Assembly (NCBI GenBank): GCA_030710605.1
Contig: CP092865.1
Span: forward strand, 144,073,081-144,137,080
DNA length: 64,000 nucleotides
Reading direction: 5' to 3'
DNA from: Cordylochernes scorpioides
Lineage: Eukaryota > Arthropoda > Arachnida > Pseudoscorpiones > Chernetidae
Below, piece by piece: positions 41,975 through 52,597 of the stretch (the stretch's first letter is position 1; each line of letters starts with the position of its first letter). Below the pieces are notes generated by a model that ran no database searches, was not told the DNA's origin, and worked only from the letters and a program-made list of their open reading frames with translations. Both the position numbers and the translations under genes were made by a program.

Positions 41975-43165
41975 TATAGTGTATCTCACATGTCAGCGAA
42001 TATATGCTTCAATGTTCTAAAGTCAAAACTCTGGCCACAATTCAGATGCCAGCGAAGACATATTTCAATGTTCTAAACTCAAAACTCTGGCCACAATTCA
42101 GATGCCAGCGAAGACATGTTTCAATGTTCTAAACTCAAAACTCTGGCCACAATTCAGATGCCAGCGAAGACATGTTTCAATGTTCTAGACTCAAAACTCT
42201 GGCCACAATTCACATGCCAGCGAAGACATGTTTCAATGTTCTAGACTCAAAATTCTGGCCACAATTCACATGTCAGCGAAGACATGTTTCAATGTTCTAG
42301 ACTGAAAACTCTGGCCACAATTCACATGCCAGCGAAGACATGTTTCAATGTTCTAGACTCAAAACTCTGGCCACAATTCACATGCCAGCGAAGACATGTT
42401 TCAATGTTCTAGACTCAAAACTCTGGCCACAATTCACATGTCAGCGAAGACATGTTTCAATGTTCTAGACTCAAAACTCTGGCCACAATTCACATGCCAG
42501 CGAAGACTTGTTTCAATGTTCTAGACTCAAAACTCTGCGGCCACAATTCACATGCCAGCGAAGACATGTTTCAATGTTCTAGACTCAAAACTCTGGCCAC
42601 AATTCACATACCAGCGAAGACATGTTTCAATGTTCTAGACAGAAAACTCTGGCTACAATTCAGATGCCAGCGAAGACATGTTTCAATGTTCTAGACTCAA
42701 AACTCTGGCCACAATTCACATACCAGCGAAGACCTGTTTCAATGTTCTATACTCAAAACCCTGCGGCCACAATTCACATGCCAGCAAAGACATGTTTCAA
42801 TGTTCTAGACTCAAAATTCTGGTCACAATTCACATGCCAGCGAAGACATGTTTCAATGTTCTAGACTCAAAACTCTGGCCACAATTCAGATGCCAGCGAA
42901 GACATGTTTCAATGTTCTAGACTCAAAACTCTGGCCACAATTCACATACCAGCGAAGACCTGTTTCAATGTTCTATACTCAAAACCCTGCGGCCACAATT
43001 CACATGCCAGCGAAGACATGTTTCAATGTTCTAGACTCAAAATTCTGGTCACAATTCACATGCCAGCGAATACATGTTTCAATGTTCTAGACTCAAAACT
43101 CTGGCCACAATTCACATGCCAGCGAAGACATGTTTCAATGTTCTAGACTCAAAACTCTGGCCACA
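41975..43165. repeat. 56-bp satellite, about 21 units, with four-unit higher-order copies
   Basis: Unit: GACATGTTTCAATGTTCTAG, ACTCAAAACTCTGGCCACAA, TTCACATGCCAGCGAA. Some units have CTGCGGCC. A block of four units (about 226 bp) starting near 42622 is repeated at 42848 with the same private variants (ATACCAGCGAAGACCTG, CTATACTC). Frames reading FQCSRLKTLATI are artefacts. One more diverged unit lies at 43447-43545 beyond the inverted repeat. Confidence 0.93.
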
Positions 43166-43271
43166 ATTCACATCACGATGATTTTATCTTTCCTCACAAG
43201 CCAAGCGAAAACATACTTCAATACAATAGTAGGACTCACAGGATACCATTGCTAATAAGAGATAAAAAGTT

Positions 43272-43443
43272 AACGGCGACGAGTTTCTTTATTAAAAAGA
43301 TATAAGCATGGCAAGCTGTCGGACAATAACGACCTCCAACAGGCTGGAATATGAATACCTATTCGTATTATGCAGCCTGTTGAAGAACGTTATTGTCTGA
43401 AAGCTTGCCAGGCTTATATCTTTTCAATAAACAATATCGTCGC
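43272..43443. repeat. 172-bp inverted repeat within satellite sequence
   Basis: GGCGACGAGTTTCTTTATTA ... AAGATATAAGC and its complement GCTTATATCTTTTCAATAAA ... GTCGCC form the arms. The centre has CAACAGGCTG and CAGCCTGTTG. It is inserted at the right edge of the 56-bp satellite, whose sequence resumes at 43447. Confidence 0.7.
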
Positions 43444-44882
43444 CTTTAACATGTTTCAATGTTCTAGACTCAAAATGCTACGGCTTCAATTCACATCACG
43501 ATGATAGTATATCTCACATACCAGCGAAGACATATTTCAATATGTTCAGACCTATTTATTTAAGGACAATAAATAAACATACATTTTAGATCTGTATGAA
43601 AAAGAAACAAAATTTATTTACATTTTTACAAACTATTATTCGCCCTTTCTTTTCATTTTTCATCCATAATAATCCAACTCCAACTTTTTTCATCATTCTC
43701 ATTACCATTGAATTATTTCAACCTATCTTTCTAATTTCCTAAGTTTATACGTCTACTGGATGGTTAGTTTAGTTATAGGAGCTGGTCAAGTGTTTATACC
43801 GAGGTGCCATCGTTGTCTGAGAATTGTTAGATATAATAAATCCTATTGTAAAACACGACGGAGGTGGATGATAGTTATTGGCACAAAAGCATCCTTTTAT
43901 AAAAATTCATTATAATACACTGCCGCCTGTGATTGTAAAACGATACTTGAAGTTAAACCGCGTGAGTTTCTTTTCAACGAAAAATAAATATTTTATTTCA
44001 AGGTGAAATATCGACCATTTTTATCCTTTTTGGATGAGGTATGGAAAATTCATTAGAAAAATGCATTTTGCTGACGTGAATTCACGCCTTCTCGAACAAC
44101 AAGCAAATTCATATAAAAGAATATACCTCAATACCAGCTTTGGCAAATTCAAACAAATAATCCAACCTGTGTACCATATTTCGAACTATGTTATGTAATC
44201 GAAGGTTCCCCTCTACTGATAAGGGTCATAGCTCGAAATCATTAGTATATACAGGTTGGCTTTCATGAATTTAGCATTAATTTGCCCATTCTGGCTAAAG
44301 AACACCAACAAAATGCATAGTTTTAATACATCTTTATAAAAAGGAGAGGTTCTTTTTAGCTAATCAATATTAAATATATAAAATTTCATATCAACTTTTA
44401 TAACTTTATTTTCTTATCTTACAATAACTCTTTCAGTTGTCTTATTGGAAAATTGTTAATCAAAAGATTCGAAGTTGTTTTCCAAAAAAAGGTTATCCAA
44501 AGTCAATTTTGAACATTTCAAAATCAAATATTTCCTTGAAAAGAACTACATGGTGTTAATGGAATGTCGAACAATAATAAAACATTTTAAGATTGATGTG
44601 AGCTTGTTTATAATTAATGATCACATCAACAATAATTGTAACGACACCCTAGTGTGGACATTCTTCCATTAAAGTCAAGTTCATCAAATCTAAAGTTTGT
44701 TCATCGATTTTTTCTTTCGTAACACATTTTATATATAATTAGAATCCTTCAAAAAGATGTCCCATATCTTCTTTTTTTTTAAATTTATTTATTCATCAAC
44801 CAACCTCAATATTGACATATTTGCACCTATTACAGAGAAAACAAACAAAACAGCAAACAAATTAGGACTTAGAATTAAATAT

Positions 44883-45122
44883 TTACAAATTTACATGTAT
44901 TATTCTACAGAGTTCATAAAATGTATATAGACAAAGTGGCTGATGTAAGAGAGTTAAATGATTTAGATCAGGGAACAATCGATGTCTCACTTCAGTAAAG
45001 TTCGGACAGTCATAGATAAGGTGAAGAGCAGTTTGTTCTGTTTCTCCGCAGGAACAATTTTGTGTTTCTGATAGACCTATTATATGTAAGTATTTCTGGC
45101 CGTGTGATGTGACAAATGTCAA
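44883..45122 (-). pseudogene. Non-LTR polymerase C-terminal fragment
   Basis: The minus strand has TSHGQKYLHIIGLSETQNCS, then CGETEQTALHLIYDCPNFTE, ending CRIIHVNL and stop. Same domain end as the 54.7 kb fragment but a distinct sequence. A mariner-type MITE abuts it at 45,13x. The whole lies inside the long-inverted-repeat element at 43.9-45.8 kb. Confidence 0.8.
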
Positions 45123-45134
45123 AACTAGTCCTAA

Positions 45135-45290
45135 AGTACACTCATAAACTTAAGGTCGTTGTACCTTGTAACATGTATATCGGGATTCAGACAATAACTC
45201 TGAACGATATTACAGTGACCTTTATTGAAGACACACGAGATAACCAAAGTGTGAACAAAATTGCCTCTGTTTTCTTCAAATATAGCAAAG
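45135..45290. mobile_element. Mariner-type MITE, left half
   Basis: ACACTCATAAACTTAAGGTC, GGATTCAGACAATAACTCTG, CCTTTATTGAAGACACACGA, then CTCTGTTTTCTTC. The right terminal repeat is missing. It abuts the 44.9-45.1 kb polymerase fragment. Confidence 0.7.
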
Positions 45291-46119
45291 ACTCTCTATA
45301 TCATATAAATCTCTATTCATGATAAAATTGTGAAAAATGTTTAAAATTACAAAATATTTTCTCACAATGAGTTTCTTTTTATTACAAAACGCTAGCTTTC
45401 AAGCGATAATCGCTTTTCAACGGGCTTAAAAATATATCGACTATATCTTACAAGAAATGTTTACAAATATATACGCGCGTAGCATATACTTTCTGTTGGA
45501 ATATTACAGAGTAACAATGGCTATAGATGAGACTGAGTTTGAAAAGGAACTTGTATGTATATAATGTTTTGTTGTTTTGTTGTTTTTCATATATAAACAT
45601 ATACCACATTGTGGGTTCGATTCCCATCCCTGGACACTTTTATTTTTCCGTTCATCATTACTCTTCATAATTCACCCTTTCATACCTCATCCAAAAAGGT
45701 TAGAAATAGTCAATATTTCACCTTTAAATAAATTTTGATTTTTCATTGAAAAGAAACTCATGCGGTGTAACTTCAAGTGTTGTTTTACAATCACAAGCCG
45801 CAGTGTATTATATACCAAGATTTGTTTTGTATAATTGCTATTAATAATAAATAATATGTAAAGTTAAATTGGTTACGTCCTTCTTACTTACTTTAATTAC
45901 ATAACACTTTCTACGTCCTTAATGTTTTGCCCATGAGTGTTTATAGATCTTAATTCTAACGAATTTATTTATTTTGAATCAAAAGTAATTATTTAGTTGC
46001 TCTTTTTTTTTTCAATTGTTGTCGTTGTGAGCCATTTTTTACACAATATCAGAATATATCTTTTGTTGTCATTTTAAAAACCCTTGTTCTTCACTTTTTT
46101 TTTTCCAGTATCATATAGA

Positions 46120-46400
46120 AATATTAAAAATAAAAAAGGCATATCCTGACTAGGAGCACATGTGCTTTACGGAAGGCAGAGCGCCATCTGGTGGAACAGA
46201 AATAAACTATTCATTGATTTAGCCTGTTCCCTGATATTTGGCCCACCCAATTTCTTGATAAATCAAGAAAAGCCATCCACGAACGCGTTTCGCGCTGTTG
46301 GCGCTCGTCAGCGTGGAGTAGTCTGTACCACTGAGACCAAAAAGATTTTTGATCCCAGTGGCTTCTTGAGAAATCAAGAAATGGGTATTTAAAGCCAAAC
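46120..46400 (-). mobile_element. Hammerhead repeat, GGAGCACATG subfamily
   Basis: Minus strand order: hammerhead, a TTTCTTGATTTATCAAGAAA dyad, TTGGGCCAAATATCAGGGAA-like sequence (one base differs here), TTCTGTTCCA, GATGGCGCTCTGCC, CACATGTGCTCC, GGATATGCCTTTTTT. It is the diverged counterpart, block by block, of the 32.4-32.85 kb unit, including the GATGGC box and the T-run end. Confidence 0.7.
46277..46316 (-). ncRNA. Type I hammerhead ribozyme with complete canonical core
   Basis: Minus strand: stem I arms CCACG and CGTGG pair over 5 bp. The core CTGACGA and GAAA are exact. Stem II is GCGC/GCGC with loop CAACA. A minimal stem III (A-U and C-G pairs) precedes a GUU triplet, so cleavage is predicted between 46282 and 46281. 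Relative to the 32.67 kb copy, stem II changed from GGGC/GCCC to GCGC/GCGC with pairing kept. Very short stem III is typical of animal retrozyme and Penelope hammerheads, which often act as dimers (family knowledge). Confidence 0.75.
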
Positions 46401-46884
46401 TTGCGTAAGTATAGAAATATGCATGAAAGAATAATATTCTTAAGTTTTTAATTCAGGCTTCTTCTGTTTTAAAGAACCAGGAGGATATTTGTATAAGACG
46501 CATATCTTTCAAATTAAAAAAAAAATTAAACTCAAGAAAAGTTTTGTATTTGTGTTCATTTTTAGATTTAGTTTATCCGTTGATGTATTAGCTTGATATA
46601 TTACAGCGCATCAATTGGAAAAAAAAATCTAATTATGGATCTTAATTTGAGAAAAAAAATGTTAATGTGAATTTTTAACTTTATTTTTTTACCTGGTTTT
46701 ATTTTGAAACTCTTACTGATAAATTTTAAAGACTCAAATTGAGTTTAAGAACAGGATTATGGACTCCTGACTTTTTCTAACTTCGAACAATCACTTACAG
46801 ATAAATAGAACCAGTATATACTCGTATTTTAACAATTCTTTAAATTTCTTGAAATTAAAGATGTATGAAAAGTGAAATTTGTAT

Positions 46885-47165
46885 AAGCTTATGATTTTTC
46901 TTTGTTTCAAAAATGAATCGATGTTGGTTCCATATGCTTGAATTGAATATTACACCTTAGTCCTTAGTTTACATATATTTTATGGCTTAAAAAGGAACAA
47001 AACAAAAAAGAAACTACAATTACAAATTGATTTGATAACTAACAAAGGAAAAAAAGCAATAATTATTTTTTTAATGATGATGATAAAAAATTGAATATGT
47101 CTGCCAGAAAAATGCTTCTATGAATTAAAAAATAAGAATAATTACAAAATTAACATATAAACTTC
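46885..47165 (-). mobile_element. Partial inverted copy of the 35.8-36.2 kb element
   Basis: CGATGTTGGTTCCATATGCT, AATTGAATATTACACCTTAG and TCTGCCAGAAAAATGCTTCT are the reverse complement of 35.86-36.15 kb. It stops exactly where the 47.16 kb hammerhead-family repeat starts. Confidence 0.65.
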
Positions 47166-47370
47166 AAACAAAAGATACTTCGACCAGTAAATATTTTTAT
47201 TGTCTCGACGTTTCGACAAAAATCTTTTGTCCTCGTCAGAAGAAAACAAAAATTAAAACATTTGGCAAGGCGTTGAAAATTATTCTAAGATTCCTAGGGC
47301 GTTCTCACGCGATGTATCTTTAATTTCAAGAAATATGAATGCCGGCCAGGCAGCTTCTATCTTTATGATA
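47160..47370 (-). mobile_element. Second hammerhead-like family with GAAACGTC core
   Basis: The minus strand carries CTGACGAG, a 7-bp stem (GACAAAA/TTTTGTC, loop GAT) and GAAACGTC (47207-47239), then GAGACAATAAAAATATTTAC and GGTCGAAGTATC. Related flanks (AAAGATACTTC, GGCCAGCATTCAT) occur at 15.48 kb and in the palindrome at 36.34-36.49 kb. One extra base separates CTGACGA from a perfect stem II. Confidence 0.6.
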
Positions 47371-47879
47371 ATTCTTTAAATATTATGAAATATTTTTGTA
47401 TTTTTCATAATTATTATATATCAGAAAAGAAAAAAATTTCAAGTATTCTAGAAGATTTTATTAAATTGGGAGCTAGTTGGAAGTAAAATAGTTAAAATCC
47501 CTGCCTGTAGATGGCAGGACCATACAGTGGTGTTCTTTTTTTCCATACTGTTAGCATGTTGGGCGGCCGCCATTTTGAATATTATAGGCTATATTTGTTT
47601 ATTTATATATAGAAAGTTTAATAAAAGGTATATATTGGATTAAAATATAAATTATTCAGTAAGTTTTTGGCTAGCTGCGCGCCTACCTTTTTTTTTTTTT
47701 TTTTTTAAAGATACAATAATGTATTTATTTGATATAAATGAGCTCTCAGCGCCACATAGCGTCAATTTATTATATTTGAAAATTAGTTTTGGTCTTTATG
47801 AAAGTATTGGCGAGCCATCATTCTCTGTCTCAAGAACAAAGGGGAAAGGCTGTTTCTGCTGGAAAGAGGATTGAACGTG

Positions 47880-48050
47880 TTGACTTGACTTACGTTGATT
47901 TATCAAGAAAATGGGTTTGGCCAAATATCAGGGAACAGGTTAAATCAATGTTTAGTTGATTTCTGTTCTACTAGATGGCGCTCTGCCATCTAAAAAAAAA
48001 CACATGTGTTTTTGGTCAGGATATGCTTTCATTATTTTTAATACGTATAC
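47880..48050 (+). mobile_element. Hammerhead-family repeat, 3' portion
   Basis: GATTTATCAAGAAAATGGGT, GGCCAAATATCAGGGAACAG, TCTGTTCTACTAGATGGCGC and GATATGCTTTCATTATTTTT match the body of the 46.1-46.4 kb unit in the opposite orientation. The ribozyme end is not recognisable. Confidence 0.65.
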
Positions 48051-48059
48051 TCTGTGGGA

Positions 48060-48782
48060 GCAATTAACAACAGAATGTCTATTTATACAAGAGACGTGCC
48101 AGAAGAATATAAAAAATATTTGATAAAGAAGATAAACCTATTGTGAATTAGTAGTTTTATCATATTTATTTCGTTATTGACTCATTTAATGTATTTTAAA
48201 AATAGTTTTAACTTTTAAATTTTAATTGAAAAATAAATGAATATCTTCACATCCTTTTTATATTTTATTTCCAAAGTCTCGGCGACCCGCTGTTGCCCTT
48301 TTTAAGGAAAACTGTATTTGCTATTGTTTACTTTTTGATATTTAGTGACTGAAATCGGTTATATTGAATTTTGGTTTATCTCACGACGTGTTTTATTAAA
48401 ACATTTTTAAAATATTACTCGTTTTAGAGAGATAATTTAAAATATTTTATTTGTATATAAACCGCTGGGAGGGTTCACCACTGATGACCCCAGACCAGAC
48501 TATGACCCTCCCATTATTTTATCAATGCAGTAAGGGCAGTATAAATTGTTTGATTTCAAAAAGAAGTATACGCGTCTAAAATAGTTTATATTTCTTATAT
48601 ACATTTGTGTTTTCTATTACTTTGCATATTTTTCTGATGACTTTGAATGTACACAATCTCGGCCTAGTAAGTTTTACCTTGATAAATGGCAACAATGGGT
48701 CGTCTAGGCATTGGTGAACAAATTCTACCTCACATAGCATCAGCTGTAACTTTAGATTTCGAACAGAGAGACTAACACGAAG
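48060..48782. other. Sequence upstream of the USH1G-like exon, presumed intron
   Basis: Holds a fragment of the GGGAGGGTTC MITE family (48460-48545). No further ankyrin coding was seen. Confidence 0.45.
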
Positions 48783-48794
48783 TTGTGTTTGCAG
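48783..48794 (+). promoter_or_regulatory. 3' splice acceptor of the USH1G-like terminal exon
   Basis: A short T-rich tract ending in TTTGCAG immediately precedes the point where ankyrin homology begins. In-frame conservation starts one base after the AG, so the intron splits a codon after its second base. The open frame does continue upstream into AT-rich sequence, but without ankyrin similarity, which supports splicing here. Confidence 0.75.
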
Positions 48795-49632
48795 GGGTGA
48801 TCCTGACCGCTGCGACAACTTCGGCAACACAGCGCTCCACTGGGCTGCAGCCCGAGGCCATATTAACTGTGTTTCCTTCCTGGTCAACTTCGGAGCCAAT
48901 CTCTGGGCACTGGACAACGAATACCACTCGGCCAAAGACGTAGCGGCCGTTCATCGTAGAGAAGAAGTGCTGCGCTACCTAGACGACTGCATCGCCACGC
49001 AGAGCGCCACTCGGCGCAAGCAGGTCGCACGCCTCAAGGAGAAAGCTGTCAAAGATGTCGAGAAACGTCTGAAAATCATCAACAAGCTTCAAAACAAAGC
49101 TTTGAAGAGAGCAGAGAAAGAGACCCTGGAGATGTCGGAGAACGTAAAAAACAGGTGTCATATTGTACTAAGTGCAAAGGATTCCCAGAAGTATTCGGAG
49201 ATCGTGAACGATGGCTATAAGAAATGTGGGATACAGGTACAACAGTCCAGGCGGACCGTACAGCCGGTATCCCTCAGACGTCCGTTACAGGATCTCTTCG
49301 ATAAACAGAGCATAGATGTCCCGGACTCGGGGATCGGCGAGGAGAGTCTGCAGCCGGAGGATAGCATCGGTAGCGCGGGTAGCCTGGCCCGTCGTAGCCG
49401 CTCGGGGTCCGCCCCACCCGTGGCACGGTTCCTAGCCTCCCAGGGCCTGCTGGAGTACGTAGCGGTCTTCCTGAGGGAGAAGATCGACCTCGACGCGCTG
49501 ACCCTCCTCACTGAGACAGACCTACGAGACCTCGGCCTTCCACTGGGTCCGCGCCGTAAGCTGGGCCGAGCGCTTGAGCTACGCAAGGCTGCAATCGCCG
49601 ATCCAGGCTGCGTGCTCGATTCCCGTCTGTAG
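48795..49632 (+). CDS. USH1G: USH1G/Sans-like ankyrin-SAM scaffold protein, terminal coding exon
   Basis: The open frame encodes 278 residues and a TAG stop at 49630-49632. It starts after a 3' splice site (pyrimidine tract then AG at 48793-48794), so the first base completes a split codon. Residues 1-22 (GDPDRCDNFGNTALHWAAAR) and the following 30 are ankyrin repeat. A basic, charged, helical stretch (about 65-110) follows, then a short variable region with a RRPLQDLF box. A SAM domain (about 209-268, with EKIDLDALTLL and PLGPRRK) comes next, and the protein ends DSRL. This is the order of vertebrate USH1G (SANS) and ANKS4B: ankyrin, central region, SAM, PDZ-binding tail. In that family the protein scaffolds harmonin and myosin VII complexes in stereocilia or microvilli (known for the family). 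SRL fits a class I PDZ ligand. The central region is much shorter than in mammals. Upstream exons with the first ankyrin repeats were not found by eye and may lie outside the window. The exon is GC-rich against AT-rich flanks, as expected of the only host coding sequence seen here. Confidence 0.9.
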
Positions 49633-51160
49633 TTCCAGATTCTTCAGAATCTTCTCTAATGTTTCATCCTTTGTATATACACCTATTTGACCCCTTTCTA
49701 TATTTGTTTTGAAGAGAGATTAGCTTTCTTAAAAGTGTTTCTTATCCTATTAATCTGTCAAAATGCTTACAATCGATCTTTCCCCCAATGATTAGAACAA
49801 TCTAAACGATAATGTTTATTGATGCCCATTTATATGTATGTCCTACGGCCCAAATTTACGAATTTGATGCACTTTCGCCCGGAGTTTGAACCAGACAATC
49901 CTAACACCCACATCTATAAATAGAATCAAATGTTGTTCGCCATCCTAGTATAGAAGCATATTTTCTGAAATATGTACATACCTCTTTATTTTTCCTCCCT
50001 GCTCTTTAAGATGATACGTTCTTTAGAAGATCTGGGCTTCATTGACGCTACGCTCCTCCATTTTTAGCCCCTATTCCTCAAAATTTGTTTCCCATTCAGT
50101 CCATCATTACAATTATTCTTGTTGGCGCGATGAGGCTGTCAGCCCTAGTTGCCCTTAAATTCAGATATCGAGGGACCACGTGGAGACAATTTTAAGCTGT
50201 AAAGGAGGTTCAGTAAGAAGCCCTAGACAACCTCACTTTCACACTCACCTTTATTAATTGAAATTTTTTCTTTTATCCTAACCTATTTTACATATATTTC
50301 ATACATTACACAATTTACAGAATTTTCTTCACCGATTCATTTCCTTTCATAATATATACCCCATCCAATTCTTCTATTCTCCGATGACCTTCAACAGGCC
50401 ACATACCTCTCCCAAACTTCTCAAGACCTCTTCTTTATATCTTTATTTTATCAACACAAAACAGAAATAAAAGACTGCCTACTAGATAGAGCTTTAACTA
50501 GTGGCTTCTCTTCTCCCAAATTTCTTTCTACCCCCAATTAAAATAATAAGACCACATCTTCCATATAATCTAGATAGTAGATTTCATCTTGAATGGCTAT
50601 TCATAGGCTGTTATGAATACCAACCTACTTGCCATGTTTTAGGTCAAATTAATTCACCCATGTAGTTGGCTAAACTCCAGAGGAAAGCGGTTACACTGAT
50701 AGCCTGATATAATCACGAGCTAAATAGGACAGTAGAACAATGAGAAAAATAAATAAAATGATAAATAATGGTTTATAACAGCTTACAATGATTGATTATA
50801 CAAATTAAAATATAAATAACACAATTTCGGTTCAAAATTATTCAAAAAATCACATTATAATTAATAAATGTTAACATTGTTGGTAAGGCTCCTAAACTAC
50901 TCTATTTGTAACTTTGAAGTGATAGGCCATCTTCAAAGATAGAATTGTATACAGATCTTTTGGGCTCTTGTAAAATTAGAATAGACAAAAAATAGGTAAA
51001 AATTAACACAAAACATTTTAAAGACATTTTAGTCTTTTATAAGATATTTTTAAATATTTACAAATAAATAGCTTATGATAGAAGTATGAGAAAGATATTG
51101 GTTTATAAAATGAAAGGATTTAAAAGCGCGAATAACAACATTTAATAAAAACATTTTATA
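49633..51160 (+). other. Probable 3' UTR of the USH1G-like gene and AT-rich flank
   Basis: No other gene is recognisable. The first part should be 3' UTR. Candidate AATAAA signals occur near 50467 and near 50750, and I cannot tell which is used. No transposon end was recognised before about 51,160, where hammerhead-family sequence begins. Confidence 0.4.
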
Positions 51161-51239
51161 TGTATAGATGGCGCGTTATTGCTTTATATTGGTTTATATA
51201 CGGATAAAAATTTAAATTTAATATTTAAAACTATTTCAT

Positions 51240-51395
51240 GTTTAAGAAAAAATAAAGGGCATCTCCTTATCGTACAACTGATACAAATACTCTTTGGAAT
51301 AAATATCAATTATTCGTTGATTTTTTTATTATTCCAGAATTGGCCAAATACCCATTCTTGATAAATAAAAAAAAAAGCTTACCGCGTACGCGTTT
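51240..51395 (-). mobile_element. Hammerhead-family repeat (CTCCTTATCG subfamily)
   Basis: GGGCATCTCCTTATCGTACA, GGAATAAATATCAATTATTC, CCAGAATTGGCCAAATACCC and TCTTGATAAAT follow the minus-strand order of the 32.4-32.85 kb unit. It ends at TTACCGCGTACGCG, where the ribozyme's stem I would begin; the core itself is gone. Confidence 0.62.
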
Positions 51396-51689
51396 TTCAC
51401 ATTATTTCATGTTTGTTTATATATTAAAAAAAAAAAGTGTAAGAAATAAATATATTGGGTTTTTCATATTTACAAATATTAATTTTAATTTACTATCTAA
51501 AATGGCATGCTTATTTTCTATTTTAAAAAACGAATAAAAGGGACATTTATTGAATTATGTACTAATATTACTATAAATTTAATAATTTGAAATTTATCTA
51601 TATGTTTATTTATACATTAAAATGGAGAGAAATCGGTATATATATAAATATCTTTTGAAATTGGTATAAATATAAATTTATTATGCATA

Positions 51690-51945
51690 TAAATATATTA
51701 AAATCAAAAAAGGCATATCCTGACCAGGAGCACATGAGATTTTTAGATGGCAAAGCGCCATAGAGTGGAACAGAAATCAAGAAAATGTATGTTTTATTAA
51801 GAAAATGGGTTGGCCAAATATCAGAGAACAGACTAAATCAACGTTTAGTTGATTTCTGTTCCACTAGATGACGCTCTGCCATCTAAAAAACTCATGTGCT
51901 CGTGATCAAGTTATACCTTTTTTGATTTTAATACCAATACCTGAC
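51690..51945. mobile_element. Inverted-repeat form of the GGAGCACATG hammerhead family
   Basis: The two ends are diverged inverted copies of about 80 bp, sharing AAAAAAGG, GAGCACATGAG, TTTTTAGATGGCA, AGCG and CAT and GTGGAACAGAAATCAA. The centre holds the GGCCAAATATCAGAGAACAG block. Two units in inverted orientation look like a MITE, but the blocks match ribozyme-bearing repeats. Penelope-type elements are known to form such inverted terminal copies. Confidence 0.6.
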
Positions 51946-52597
51946 CTTTTTTATTATTTGTATTATTTTATATATAAATATATATTATATTGGTTATATA
52001 TACGACATATATAAAACATAATGTTATATTTTTAGATAATAAAAAGTCATATATTGGATTTTATTATGTAAAGATTTAAATATGAATTGCTCTATTTTCA
52101 TAAATATTGTCATATATAACTTGGTATATAAATTACATTTTGAGATAATAACTTAATACACCAAAATGTTTTTTTAACTTATTTTTTTCAATCTATTTTA
52201 ATTTTTTCCAGCTCAGTTTCTCTCTTCAACTTATATCAACATATTTTAATTTGTCAAATATGGGCATTTTTCCCTTTATATGTTTTATATAACACTATGA
52301 TTCCTATTTGTATATAAATGTAAATAAACGCATTAAGAGTGAGTAAATGTTTTGTTTCTTCGTTTGGTATACATAACGATCCTTCTTTTGCGACTGGTAA
52401 CCCTTCTATTGATTGGGAATACATACAATAAGTACATACCTGTATCTTAATATTAGGCAATAACGTTGTTGCTGTTGTTGCTTATTCCTCAAGTCGTTTA
52501 AATGATCTCCATTAGGTCTAGTTGTATCAGCTTTTTATTATAGTCCTGGGGTTTTCCCAGAGGTCTTTTTTGGAGGATTTGATACAATAGATGCAAG

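Larger units (their letters stand above)
43911..45812. mobile_element. Long-inverted-repeat element, about 1.9 kb
   Basis: Left arm (43911-44050, TATAATACACTGCCGCCTGT, AAACGATACTTGAAG) and right arm (45640-45812, ending CACAAGCCGCAGTGTATTAT) are the same sequence as the 23.8 kb foldback arms. The interior is not coding for a recognisable transposase. It holds a non-LTR fragment, a MITE half and a GCGATTATCGC hairpin at about 45.4 kb. The foldback is a deletion derivative or sibling. Confidence 0.65.

Noticed and set aside
42452-43146. Plus-strand frames with FQCSRLKTLATI repeats
   Set aside because: Artefacts of the 56-bp satellite; the same DNA is read in different frames by overlapping candidates.
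45370-45440. Hammerhead at the GCGATTATCGC hairpin
   Set aside because: Minus strand has GTTGAA, a good stem and GAAAGC, but lacks the CTGANGA core, so it does not qualify; it may be a related degenerate motif.
45604-45634. tRNA box B (GGGTTCGATTCCC)
   Set aside because: No acceptor, D or anticodon arm upstream; only a 3' fragment, perhaps of a SINE.
48576-48935. 119-aa minus-strand frame over the exon start
   Set aside because: Antisense to the ankyrin coding region, and it runs into intron sequence.
49215-49586. Arg/Ser-rich minus-strand frame
   Set aside because: Shadow of the GC-rich USH1G-like exon on the other strand.
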